Assembly (NCBI GenBank): GCA_964353015.1
Contig: CAYGUA010000009.1
Coordinates: 101,030 to 165,029 of the forward strand
Source of the DNA: JAMZMI01 sp964353015
Lineage (GTDB): Bacteria; Bacteroidota; Bacteroidia; Cytophagales; Cyclobacteriaceae
DNA length: 64,000 bases
Direction: 5' to 3'
This document shows positions 51,669-59,288 of this stretch, one piece after another. Positions within the stretch are counted from its first letter, which is position 1; each line of letters starts with the position of its first letter. Made by a program: the position numbers and the translations under genes. Below the pieces are notes generated by a model. It saw nothing but the letters and a program-made list of their open reading frames with translations, ran no database searches and was not told where the DNA came from.

Positions 51669-52772
51669 ATGATCATTGCCGAAATCGTTTTCTGTCTCAT
51701 GAGTTTTACACACGTGGTGCTCACAGGTATTAACTGCTGGACCATATGCAAATTTGCTCCTCAGCGTAATCATTCAGCTTCGCAAAGCAGTTTTTCGGTG
51801 ATCATATGTGCACACAATGAATTGGAAAATTTGAAACAAAATATTTCAATGATCTTGGAGCAAAACTATCAGACCTTTGAACTGATCATGATTCTAGACA
51901 GATGCACGGATGCAAGTTTTGAATTTCTTACAGAAATATTTAGCCACGATCCCAGATTGAGAGTAATTACCATCAACAAGGTTCCTGATGGTTTTCATCC
52001 GAAAAAATATGGTTTAACCAAAGCAATTGAGTTGGCGAAAAATGATTGGATTCTTCTCACTGATGCTGATTGCAGGCCAGTTTCAAAAAATTGGATTCAA
52101 TCCTTCAATGGCAAAATCCAGAAACACGTAGAAATAATATTGGGATTGAGTCCTTACTATCAAAACTATGCACTCCTCTCACATCTTATCGGTTTTGAAA
52201 CTTATAATACCGCTTTTTCATATATTTCATCGGCAATCAGACTAAAACCCTATATGGGAGTTGGAAGAAATTTGGCTTACAAAAAGGAACTGTTTCTTGC
52301 GCATCAGGGATTTGGCGAACTGAAAAATATAACTGGCGGTGATGATGATCTTTTCATTCAGCGACATGCCACCTCAAAAAACACAGCAATAAATATTGAA
52401 TTTGATTCCTTAACATATTCACAGCCAAAACGTACATGGAAGGAATACTTTCACCAAAAAACCAGACATCTTTCTGTGGGCAAGTTTTATCGGGCTGACA
52501 TAAAAATGAAACTAAGCATATACGCACTCATACACGCCTTAATGTGGTTGAGTTTTATAATTTTAGTTAGTTTTAACCCACGTTATTGGATAATATCTGC
52601 GTGTTTTGCGTTGGTTATTTTAATAAAGGGACTAATATCACATTACACTTCTTCTAAATTGCATATCAAATGGAATCTGGTATGGTTTCCGATTCTTGAT
52701 ATGGTGTATGCAATATTGCTCCCACTCATTGGCCTACGGTCGTTTTTGATTAAAAAAATTCGATGGAATTAA
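51669..52772 (+). CDS. membrane GT2 family glycosyltransferase
   Basis: A 367-residue enzyme starting at ATG 51669 (TTG 51654 is the longer option). It has an N-terminal membrane helix, GT2 core motifs (SVIICAHNELENL, MILDRCTDAS, LLTDADCRPVS), ITGGDDDLFIQRH as the acidic acceptor motif and KRTWKEYFHQKTRHLS (equivalent of Q/RxxRW), then C-terminal helices (about 290-355). It is probably a processive-type transferase for a polysaccharide or glycolipid. Its stop overlaps the sigma factor start by 10 bases. Confidence 0.87.
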   Translation: MIIAEIVFCLMSFTHVVLTGINCWTICKFAPQRNHSASQSSFSVIICAHNELENLKQNISMILEQNYQTFELIMILDRCTDASFEFLTEIFSHDPRLRVITINKVPDGFHPKKYGLTKAIELAKNDWILLTDADCRPVSKNWIQSFNGKIQKHVEIILGLSPYYQNYALLSHLIGFETYNTAFSYISSAIRLKPYMGVGRNLAYKKELFLAHQGFGELKNITGGDDDLFIQRHATSKNTAINIEFDSLTYSQPKRTWKEYFHQKTRHLSVGKFYRADIKMKLSIYALIHALMWLSFIILVSFNPRYWIISACFALVILIKGLISHYTSSKLHIKWNLVWFPILDMVYAILLPLIGLRSFLIKKIRWN

Positions 52773-53371
52773 ATAGACAGTTTTCAGAGAAAGCGCTAAA
52801 AGACTTTAAACTTATAGATAAAGCCACTTTAGAGGGTGATCAGGCAGCATTTGCCGAGCTATTGTCTCGCTACAAAAAGCCTGTATATCACATGGTATTG
52901 AAGATGGTTAGAAATGTTGATGATGCGGAGGATTTAACCATCGAAGCATTCGCGAAAGCATTTAAAAACCTGGCGCGATTCAAAAAGGATTATACCTTCA
53001 GCACATGGCTTTTTAGAATTGCTACAAATAATGCGATTGACTTTATCAGAAAGAAAAAACTAGAAACTTACAGCCTGAACACATCATTCTCTGATGACAA
53101 TGGTGATTCTGTAAATATCGATGTGGAAGATCACAACCTCACCCCAGATGAGGCCACAATCAACACGCAGAAAATAGAATTGGTGCGCATGTTTGTAACC
53201 AAATTACCAGCAAAATATCAGCGCCTAGTGAAACTGAGATACTTCGACGAATTGTCATACGAAGAAATAGCAAAAGAATTGGATGCACCACTTGGCACTG
53301 TCAAGGCGCAACTACACCGTGCAAGAGAACTGATGTATGAGCTCGTGAAAGACAACAAAAAACACATCTAA
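52763..53371 (+). CDS. ECF-type RNA polymerase sigma factor
   Basis: The 202-residue sigma-70 family protein has region 2 (about 30-95; AEDLTIEAFAKAFKNL, FSTWLFRIATNNAIDFIRKK) and region 4 (about 135-195; LPAKYQRLVKLRYFDELSYEEIAKELDAPLGTVKAQLHRAR in part). No region 3, as expected for the ECF group. No anti-sigma gene is next to it. It is the middle gene of a GT2-sigma-rsmG run. Such unpartnered sigma factors in Bacteroidota are often general stress or envelope regulators; targets unknown. Confidence 0.92.
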   Translation: MELNRQFSEKALKDFKLIDKATLEGDQAAFAELLSRYKKPVYHMVLKMVRNVDDAEDLTIEAFAKAFKNLARFKKDYTFSTWLFRIATNNAIDFIRKKKLETYSLNTSFSDDNGDSVNIDVEDHNLTPDEATINTQKIELVRMFVTKLPAKYQRLVKLRYFDELSYEEIAKELDAPLGTVKAQLHRARELMYELVKDNKKHI

Positions 53372-53377
53372 GTCGAG

Positions 53378-54004
53378 GTGGATCAATCTATCGTTTACAA
53401 ATATTTTCCTGATCTTTCAGTTGATCAGAAAAAGCAAATAGATGCTCTAGGGTCTCTTTATACCGAATGGAACGCACAGATCAATGTGATTTCACGCAAG
53501 GATATCGAAGAACTATATGAGCGTCATGTGCTTCACAGTCTGGCAATATCCAAATTCGCTACCTTTCCATCTGGCAGTAAAATCCTCGATATTGGTACAG
53601 GTGGTGGTTTTCCAGGTCTTCCTTTGGCTATTTTATTTCCCGATTGCCAATTTCACCTGGTGGACTCTATTGCCAAAAAAATCAAAGTGGTAATGGAAGT
53701 TGCGAATGCACTTGGATTAAAAAATCTTACAGCAGAACATCAACGAGCCGAAAAAGTAAAATCAAAATATGACTACATCGTCTCCCGAGCTGTAGCCAGA
53801 ACCAAAATGCTCACCAATTGGACCAGTCACCTCCTACAGTCACAAAATGAATTACCATTAAGCAGAGGCTTTATCCTTCTCAAAGGTGGAGACCTGAATG
53901 AAGAACTCGCTGAACTCAAAAGATCTTATCAGGAAATCGAAATCAAAGACTATTTTGAGGAAGCATTTTTTGACACAAAAAAAATCATTTACATCCCATA
54001 CTGA
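53378..54004 (+). CDS. rsmG: 16S rRNA (guanine-527-N7)-methyltransferase
   Basis: The 208-residue RsmG has the AdoMet motif LDIGTGGGFPGLPLAI, the NVISRKD and RHVLHS motifs in the N-terminal part and YDYIVSRAVA in the centre. It methylates N7 of G527 in the 530 loop of 16S rRNA. The start is GTG at 53378, 6 bases after the sigma factor stop; the MDQSIVYKYFPDLS start fits the family. Confidence 0.95.
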   Translation: MDQSIVYKYFPDLSVDQKKQIDALGSLYTEWNAQINVISRKDIEELYERHVLHSLAISKFATFPSGSKILDIGTGGGFPGLPLAILFPDCQFHLVDSIAKKIKVVMEVANALGLKNLTAEHQRAEKVKSKYDYIVSRAVARTKMLTNWTSHLLQSQNELPLSRGFILLKGGDLNEELAELKRSYQEIEIKDYFEEAFFDTKKIIYIPY

Positions 54005-54057
54005 CTTGTTAGATTCTATCCCTTGGAATGCTTAAATTCATCAGTAAAAACCAACAG

Positions 54058-54498
54058 ATGAATAAACTCATATTGTTTCTTCCTTTCTTACTTTTTATTT
54101 CCTGCAAGCCAAATGGAAATTCCATCAAATCATTTCAATGGATGGAAGGTAAATGGATAAAAGATGAAGCAACCCCAACTGAATCCATTGAGGTTTGGAA
54201 AACTGTTTCTGAAAAAGAAATGAAGGGATTTGGCCTCACAACTGAGAATGGTGATACCATATTCTATGAAAAACTTTCTATCATCAAAGACGGAAGTGAA
54301 ATCTTCTACCAGGCAGATGTAGGTGAAGGTCAGATCCGTTTCAAACTAACCAACTCGGAAGACAATCGATGGTCATTCGAAAATCCTGAACATGATTTTC
54401 CTCAACGAATTATCTATGCCAAAGAAGGAAACGACATGGTGGCTTATGCAGAAGCTGGTGACGCTTCGCTGGAATTTAGATTTAAGAAATTGGAGTGA
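54058..54498 (+). CDS. DUF6265-family lipoprotein
   Basis: The 146-residue protein starts at ATG 54058, giving a lipoprotein signal (LLFISC, Cys 16); the upstream ATG 54028 adds a polar extension. The mature part matches DUF6265: WMEGKWIKDEATPTESIEVW, GFGLTTENGD, ENPEHDFPQRIIY. It is a small beta-barrel-like envelope protein of unknown function. Confidence 0.82.
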   Translation: MNKLILFLPFLLFISCKPNGNSIKSFQWMEGKWIKDEATPTESIEVWKTVSEKEMKGFGLTTENGDTIFYEKLSIIKDGSEIFYQADVGEGQIRFKLTNSEDNRWSFENPEHDFPQRIIYAKEGNDMVAYAEAGDASLEFRFKKLE

Positions 54499-54574
54499 TT
54501 TATCAAAATCTCCTAATACAATTTGCAGTTAAATAACTTTTTTAAATCTATTTATTTCAACTCAGAAAATTTCC

Positions 54575-54604
54575 TTTGAATCAATCGATTTTTGGTTAAC
54601 TTGG
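54575..54604 (+). promoter_or_regulatory. candidate promoter of the TM2 gene
   Basis: TTTG at 54575-54578 and TAACTTGG at 54597-54604 (one mismatch to TAnnTTTG), 18 bases apart, 31 bases before the ATG at 54636. Confidence 0.4.
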
Positions 54605-54635
54605 TACCACAATCATTAACTAAAATTTAGAGACC

Positions 54636-55028
54636 ATGAAAAAAATCGTAATCATGTTGCTGTTCATCTCAGTAGCATTCGCTGGTTATTCAAACAGTAA
54701 GTACACCATTGATGACTCCAAGGTAGAAACCCTAATTGAGCAATCAACAACCATGCAATTCAACTTTGCTAGTGAAAATCCACTTAATGTAACCTCAATT
54801 CAGGCAAGTCAAGATCCTTGGATTGCAGTAGTACTAGGTTTCTTTTTGGGAGGTTTTGGTGTTCATAGAGTTTATTTAGGAACACCTCCAGGAATTATCG
54901 CAGGATATTTCTTCACTTGCGGAGGTATATTCGGTATTCTACCACTTATTGATATCATCGTTTTGGTAATCAATAATGATGACATCAGCGCTTATATCGA
55001 TAAGAAAGGTTTGATCATGTTTAACTAA
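54636..55028 (+). CDS. TM2 domain-containing membrane protein
   Basis: The 130-residue protein has a signal-like N-terminus (1-18), a linker, and a TM2 domain (about 65-125) of two helices with VVLGFFLGGFGVHRVYLG and the GIFGILPLIDIIVL second helix. The G-x-x-x-H-R-x-Y-L-G core is typical. Its function in bacteria is unknown. It is convergent with the YidD-like operon, whose last two genes encode proteins with similar PGxGxxY helix pairs. Confidence 0.85.
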   Translation: MKKIVIMLLFISVAFAGYSNSKYTIDDSKVETLIEQSTTMQFNFASENPLNVTSIQASQDPWIAVVLGFFLGGFGVHRVYLGTPPGIIAGYFFTCGGIFGILPLIDIIVLVINNDDISAYIDKKGLIMFN

Positions 55029-55054
55029 ACATTGATCTTTCAATATTATACAAG

Positions 55055-55078
55055 AAGGCCCTTAATTGGGCCTTTTTT
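55055..55078. terminator. terminator between TM2 gene and YidD-like operon
   Basis: Stem AAGGCCC (55055-55061)/GGGCCTT (55068-55074), loop TTAATT, followed by TTTT on the plus strand. It overlaps the stop codon of the minus-strand gene. Confidence 0.8.
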
Positions 55079-55886
55079 GTTTCAATTCATTAAATTTTAG
55101 ACTCATCTCTAATGCACGTTCTCTATTTTTTAAAACTGCCAATTCACGCGCATAACGAGCACCCCCAAAATAAAAAGTGTAGAAAAGAGCAACTCCTGTC
55201 ATTCCTCCTGTAAAGAAATAGCCTTTGTAAAGGCTAAACGCACTAAAACCAATTAACAACGCCTGCGTTCCACCAGACACAACACCTTTGAAAAAATAGC
55301 CAGCATACCATTGTCCTACTCCTGGTAGGAACATGGATAAATTAAATGCCTTGTCTGGATTTTTTGGTTTTAGCTTTTTGGTAAAAATATATTCAATTTC
55401 TTCACTGGTTAAGTTTAAGAAATCATTGTCTTGCTGAACAAGTTTTTTTGCTTCCTCCCACCTATTAAGTGCCATCAAATTTAAAACTTCTAATGAAAAT
55501 ATATCTGCATCTATATCACCGAAGACCAACTTATACTTCAATATTTCATTATAGCTTGATTGATAGTCATCGCTTAGATAGGTAAGTAATATTTTCTCAT
55601 AACTCACTATTTCTTTCAAAGTATCGTTGACTGCTGGTTTGATTCTCTTCAAAATATCTAATGCCTGTTCGTACTCAGATCTTGCTTTGTAACAATATGA
55701 TTTTTTTAATAAGAGGCGCCCTCTTGTAGATTTATCTGCTTCTTGGAAAGCTAAATATTCAAAAGTAATAGCTGCATTTATAAAGTCACCTTCACTAAAA
55801 AGTGAATCAGCCTCCCTCTCTGCCTGTGCATTACTTAAGAAGCAAACGCATAGGAATATGCATGTGAAGCAATATTGTTTCATCAT
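55062..55886 (-). CDS. exported TPR-like protein with TM2/DUF5683-like helices
   Basis: A protein of about 274 residues; starts at 55895, 55886 or 55883 are possible, and the signal peptide (MMKQYCFTCIFLCVCFLSNAQA) suits the later ones. Residues about 25-185 are helical repeats of TPR type; then FLPGVGQWYAGYFFKG opens a pair of membrane helices (about 190-250) resembling TM2 or DUF5683 domains, with a basic C-terminal tail. It is the last gene of the operon and its start overlaps the preceding gene by over 50 bases. The preceding gene encodes a diverged paralogue. Function unknown; likely envelope-located. Confidence 0.72.
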   Translation of the reverse strand: MMKQYCFTCIFLCVCFLSNAQAEREADSLFSEGDFINAAITFEYLAFQEADKSTRGRLLLKKSYCYKARSEYEQALDILKRIKPAVNDTLKEIVSYEKILLTYLSDDYQSSYNEILKYKLVFGDIDADIFSLEVLNLMALNRWEEAKKLVQQDNDFLNLTSEEIEYIFTKKLKPKNPDKAFNLSMFLPGVGQWYAGYFFKGVVSGGTQALLIGFSAFSLYKGYFFTGGMTGVALFYTFYFGGARYARELAVLKNRERALEMSLKFNELKQKRPN

Positions 55887-56694
55887 TGGATTCATTGATA
55901 CTTAATTGTTCAACACGGACAGCAACAACACTACCCCAGATATTGCCGATATAAAAGACAGAAAATAATCCTCCAAATATTAAGAATGCTGGGCTTTTTG
56001 GCCCACCCTTTCTAAATCCTTCGTATGCCTGAAGAGCAAATATTCCAGTAGTCATCAGACTCATGGTTCCTTGCCCAATTTTACCCAAATAAAATTTACC
56101 TGCTCCAGGTATTACCGCTGACATCATGCCTGCAACGAACGGTGACTTATTTTTTTGAGATTGTAGTTCCTTAAAAGTTTGATCTAAAGCTATTTGGTGA
56201 TCTTTCAATTGAAAATGATCAGAAGTATAACTATTTGATATTGTGCGGTATTTGTCAAAATCTCTTGACAATAGAGCAATTCCAGCCAGTTCAAAATTCT
56301 TTAGCTCAGAAAGCACGGAACTCAGAGAGTCGGTAAAAGTCAACGATTTTGAGGCTAAATCATAATTACCTAAATATGAAAATTGAAGCGAGGAATAAAA
56401 TTTTGAAGCATTCCAATAGCCAAGATTTTCTTTAGAAACCTTATCAAAAAAACTAATCGACTGCAATCTGTTTTTTTGAAAGTATTCAAATTTTGCTTGA
56501 TAAAAATTCAAGGTATCTAGTTGACCTTGAGAAGTGTATTTGGCTTTAATATTATTTAAATAAACCAAACCCTCATTGTATGAAGAAATAGATTCCAGAT
56601 GAATCAAAAATTCATAATCTTTCGAAAATTGAGATTGTGCATATCCAAGATTCGCAACCAGAACACAAACCAAAAGGCTACTTACTTTTTTCAT
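55831..56694 (-). CDS. exported helical protein with TM2/DUF5683-like helices
   Basis: The 287-residue chain starts MKKVSSLLVCVLVANLGYAQ, a good signal peptide (ATG 56700, two codons earlier, is an alternative). A helical, TPR-like region (about 25-190) is followed by VIPGAGKFYLGKIGQG and a membrane pair (about 195-265) like that of the next gene (FLPGVGQWYAGYFFKG). The two are diverged paralogues in tandem with overlapping ends. It overlaps the YidD-like gene's 3' end by 17 bases. No enzymatic motif. Confidence 0.72.
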   Translation of the reverse strand: MKKVSSLLVCVLVANLGYAQSQFSKDYEFLIHLESISSYNEGLVYLNNIKAKYTSQGQLDTLNFYQAKFEYFQKNRLQSISFFDKVSKENLGYWNASKFYSSLQFSYLGNYDLASKSLTFTDSLSSVLSELKNFELAGIALLSRDFDKYRTISNSYTSDHFQLKDHQIALDQTFKELQSQKNKSPFVAGMMSAVIPGAGKFYLGKIGQGTMSLMTTGIFALQAYEGFRKGGPKSPAFLIFGGLFSVFYIGNIWGSVVAVRVEQLSINESNDETILLHMHIPMRLLLK

Positions 56695-57058
56695 AGTCAT
56701 TCCAATGATCTATGGCTTTCCCATTGTCATCAATTCTAGCTGGTGTCATCTCTGCTAAGGATGCTCTGTTACATCTGGTCAATCGGTCTGTTGTCAGAAA
56801 CATTCCTTTGATAAATCCGAAATTTTTGAAAACATCATGGCTAAACTGGGAGCATGAATGATCATAGATGCAATCGTTCAATATCTGTTTCGAAATATGA
56901 TTTTTATAGAAGGCGAACAAAAATCCTTTTCTGTTTTTTGTTTGTATAGAGGTATTTTCAATCTTAGATTGAATCAATACATGATCTTGATCACGCATCT
57001 GACCGAATCCCGCAAGAGTTACACTAAACAGAATAAATGTTAGGAATAATATTTTCAC
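56678..57058 (-). CDS. exported YidD-like protein
   Basis: The 126-residue protein has a Sec signal peptide (MKILFLTFILFSVTLAGFGQ, 1-20) and a YidD-family core: C63-IYDHS-C69-SQFSHDVFKNFGFIKGMF, then R92-LTRC96-N. The CxxxxSCS, G-xx-KG and RLxRC motifs are those of the membrane-protein insertion efficiency factor. Classical YidD is a cytoplasmic peripheral protein without a signal peptide, so an exported form is unusual. It overlaps both neighbours (4 bases with the LolA-like gene, 17 with the next) and so is the second of four coupled genes. Function on the outer side of the membrane is unknown. Confidence 0.78.
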   Translation of the reverse strand: MKILFLTFILFSVTLAGFGQMRDQDHVLIQSKIENTSIQTKNRKGFLFAFYKNHISKQILNDCIYDHSCSQFSHDVFKNFGFIKGMFLTTDRLTRCNRASLAEMTPARIDDNGKAIDHWNDYEKSK

Positions 57059-57753
57059 TTAGAAATTAAAGTAGCATTATCAGGAACCCTGAAGTTAACC
57101 ATTTTGACGTCACCTTCATCGTTAAATTTGAATTCTGAAAAACTTGTCTTGGTGATCACAGAATCAGCATTAATGAAATCAATTTCAGTTATTGATTTCG
57201 GAAAATCCACATCACCGACAACTTCAAAATCGTAATAAAAGACTTTCTTAATATAACTTCCATTTTTATCCAAGTAACCCATAAATACAGGATGATCACC
57301 ATTGTCAACCAGTTCAACATAATCTATTTCCCTATTAGCATCAACCGGAGGCGTCCATTCAGATACCAAAAGCATATCTTCCACTCTTGATTCCCTAAGT
57401 CTGAAACCCGCACTTTCCAATCCCATGTCTCCAGTATTACCGGCCAGAAAATAAAAGAAAGTAGTGTTTTGAGAACTCATCCTATTATCAAGTGATTTGA
57501 TGACCGTATTCTCTACAGAATTGTAGATCCTAACTTCTCCAATTGAATTATTAAGAATAGTAAGTTTGACAGGAGCAATAAAATTAGTCACCATTTCGCC
57601 TGAAGATTTATAATAAACTCGGGCATCCACTTTGGTAACCATTCCTTTAGTAGTAGTTCGCTTAGTCATATCGAAACTTACCCATTGGAAAGATTGATTA
57701 ATGGATTCGAGATTTGTAAATATCAAAATGAAAAACAACAACAAATTCTGCAT
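57055..57753 (-). CDS. exported beta-rich protein (possibly LolA-like), first gene of the YidD-like operon
   Basis: The 232-residue protein starts with a signal peptide (about 1-20, MQNLLLFFILIFTNLESINQ). The mature part is beta-rich, with an ending (FPKSITEIDFINADSVITKT, then FRVPDNATLISK) that resembles the LolA/LolB or outer-membrane lipoprotein-sorting fold. The match is weak, so it may be another lipid-binding family. It overlaps the exported YidD-like gene by 4 bases. Its promoter must lie in the 81-base gap to the divergent sirtuin gene. Confidence 0.6.
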   Translation of the reverse strand: MQNLLLFFILIFTNLESINQSFQWVSFDMTKRTTTKGMVTKVDARVYYKSSGEMVTNFIAPVKLTILNNSIGEVRIYNSVENTVIKSLDNRMSSQNTTFFYFLAGNTGDMGLESAGFRLRESRVEDMLLVSEWTPPVDANREIDYVELVDNGDHPVFMGYLDKNGSYIKKVFYYDFEVVGDVDFPKSITEIDFINADSVITKTSFSEFKFNDEGDVKMVNFRVPDNATLISK

Positions 57754-57834
57754 ATGGAAATCTAATATTCGGCAATATTATCAATATTTTACAAAACCAA
57801 ATTTTATATTCCAAATTCTCTTAAATTCAATCAA

Positions 57835-58527
57835 ATGAAAAAAATAGTGGTGCTTACTGGAGCGGGAATAAGTGCCGAAAGTGGCATCAACACCTTTCGT
57901 GATGCAGGTGGACTTTGGGAAGGACATGATGTGATGGATGTAGCCTCGCCGGAGGGTTGGCGCAAAAATCAGGAGCTCGTTCTTGATTTTTATAATCAAA
58001 GAAGAAAGCAGGCGCTACAGGCAAAACCAAATAAAGGTCATTTGGCTTTGGCTGAATTGGAGAAGGATTTTGAAGTGGTCATCGTCACTCAAAATGTGGA
58101 CAACCTTCATGAAAAAGCAGGTAGCTCTAATGTGATCCATCTGCATGGCGAACTATTTAAAGTACGCAGCACACTTGATGAAAATCTTATTTATGATTTG
58201 GAAGGTTGGGAACTCAAAACTGGAGATCGCTGTGAAAAAGGCTCGCAACTCCGCCCACACATTGTTTGGTTTGGAGAAATGGTTCCCATGATGGAACCAG
58301 AATTCGAACAAGCAGCGGAGGCTGATATTTTCATGGTGGTCGGCACCTCATTACTTGTGTATCCCGCCGCAGGGCTGATGCATTATACCAAAACCGAGAT
58401 CCCTAAATATATCATTGATCCCAATCTGCCTGATATTGGTCGACATCCAAATATCTATTTATTCGAAGAACCAGCCGGAACGGGCGTGTCCAAAGTGGCC
58501 GAAATACTTCGGAGGGAATTTATTTAA
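57835..58527 (+). CDS. Sir2-family NAD-dependent protein deacylase (class III)
   Basis: The 230-residue sirtuin has the NAD-binding GAGISAESGINTFRDAGG, TQNVDNLHEKAG, the catalytic H104 in HLHGEL, and RPHIVWFGEM. Y53 and R56 (FYNQR) form the YxxR motif of SIRT5/CobB-type enzymes that remove succinyl or malonyl groups from lysines. The usual four zinc cysteines between about 110 and 140 are missing; only C133 is present. It is a cytoplasmic single gene. Confidence 0.92.
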   Translation: MKKIVVLTGAGISAESGINTFRDAGGLWEGHDVMDVASPEGWRKNQELVLDFYNQRRKQALQAKPNKGHLALAELEKDFEVVIVTQNVDNLHEKAGSSNVIHLHGELFKVRSTLDENLIYDLEGWELKTGDRCEKGSQLRPHIVWFGEMVPMMEPEFEQAAEADIFMVVGTSLLVYPAAGLMHYTKTEIPKYIIDPNLPDIGRHPNIYLFEEPAGTGVSKVAEILRREFI

Positions 58528-58556
58528 AGCCATATAAGTTGATTGATTTATAAATG

Positions 58557-58672
58557 TCCTTAAAACAAACAAAACAATCCAACACCAAATACTTTAAAAC
58601 CCAAATTCCCAAACAACCAATAACATTAAGACTTTTACACCCCAAAACCTTAACACATTAACACCTTAACAT
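58557..58672 (+). other. G-depleted leader of the HMA-AraC gene
   Basis: In the 116 bases from 58557 to 58672 the plus strand contains a single G (58630). The segment is rich in A and C, with repeated TTAACAC-like units at its end (CCTTAACAC, ATTAACAC, CCTTAACA). An unstructured leader that may enhance translation is one reading. Confidence 0.6.
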
Positions 58673-59225
58673 GAAATTGATCGTAAAAAATATGGTTTGC
58701 CAAAGATGCATCACAGCTGTGACGAGTCTTATTCAGGATCATCATTATAATATCGAATCTATCACACTGGGTGAAATTAATTTAAAGCAAGACATCACCG
58801 AAAAGGAAAAAAATGCATTAGCAATAGATCTAAAAAAGATCGGATTTGAGTTGATCGATGATAAAAATTCACGACTAATCATTCAAATTAAAAAACTGAT
58901 TATTGATCAAATTCACCATCTAATCAATCAGCCAAAAACAAACTGGTCAGATTTCATTGGTGAGTCCCTAAATCATGATTACAAATATCTGAGCCGGTTG
59001 TTTTCATCAATCGAAGGACTTACGATAGAGCAATATATCATTCGACAAAAAATCGAAAAGGCTAAAGAACTGATCTTTTATGATGAACTCAACTTATCCG
59101 AAATCGCCAATAGACTAGATTATAGCAGCGTGGCGCACCTCAGTGGTCAATTCAAAAAAATCACAGGCATGACTCCAAGCATTTTCAAGAAAAACGGAGT
59201 GCGAAAGCCTATTGACAAAGTGTAA
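58671..59225 (+). CDS. AraC-family regulator with HMA-like metal-binding N-domain (copper regulator candidate)
   Basis: The 184-residue protein has an N-terminal heavy-metal-associated-like domain (1-65) with C10-QR-C13 in the position of the CxxC metal loop, and a C-terminal AraC helix-turn-helix (about 90-180; NLSEIANRLDYSSVAHLSGQFKKITGMTPSIFKK in part). It is directly upstream of copA (63 bases), so it probably senses Cu+ through its own CxxC and activates the exporter gene. Such HMA-AraC proteins occur next to copper ATPases in Bacteroidota. Metal and DNA target are inferred from context. Confidence 0.87.
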   Translation: MKLIVKNMVCQRCITAVTSLIQDHHYNIESITLGEINLKQDITEKEKNALAIDLKKIGFELIDDKNSRLIIQIKKLIIDQIHHLINQPKTNWSDFIGESLNHDYKYLSRLFSSIEGLTIEQYIIRQKIEKAKELIFYDELNLSEIANRLDYSSVAHLSGQFKKITGMTPSIFKKNGVRKPIDKV

Positions 59226-59288
59226 ATCATATAACACAAAGCGAATTTTATGTAAGCTCATCCAATGAGGTTTCATGACCTTTGTAAT

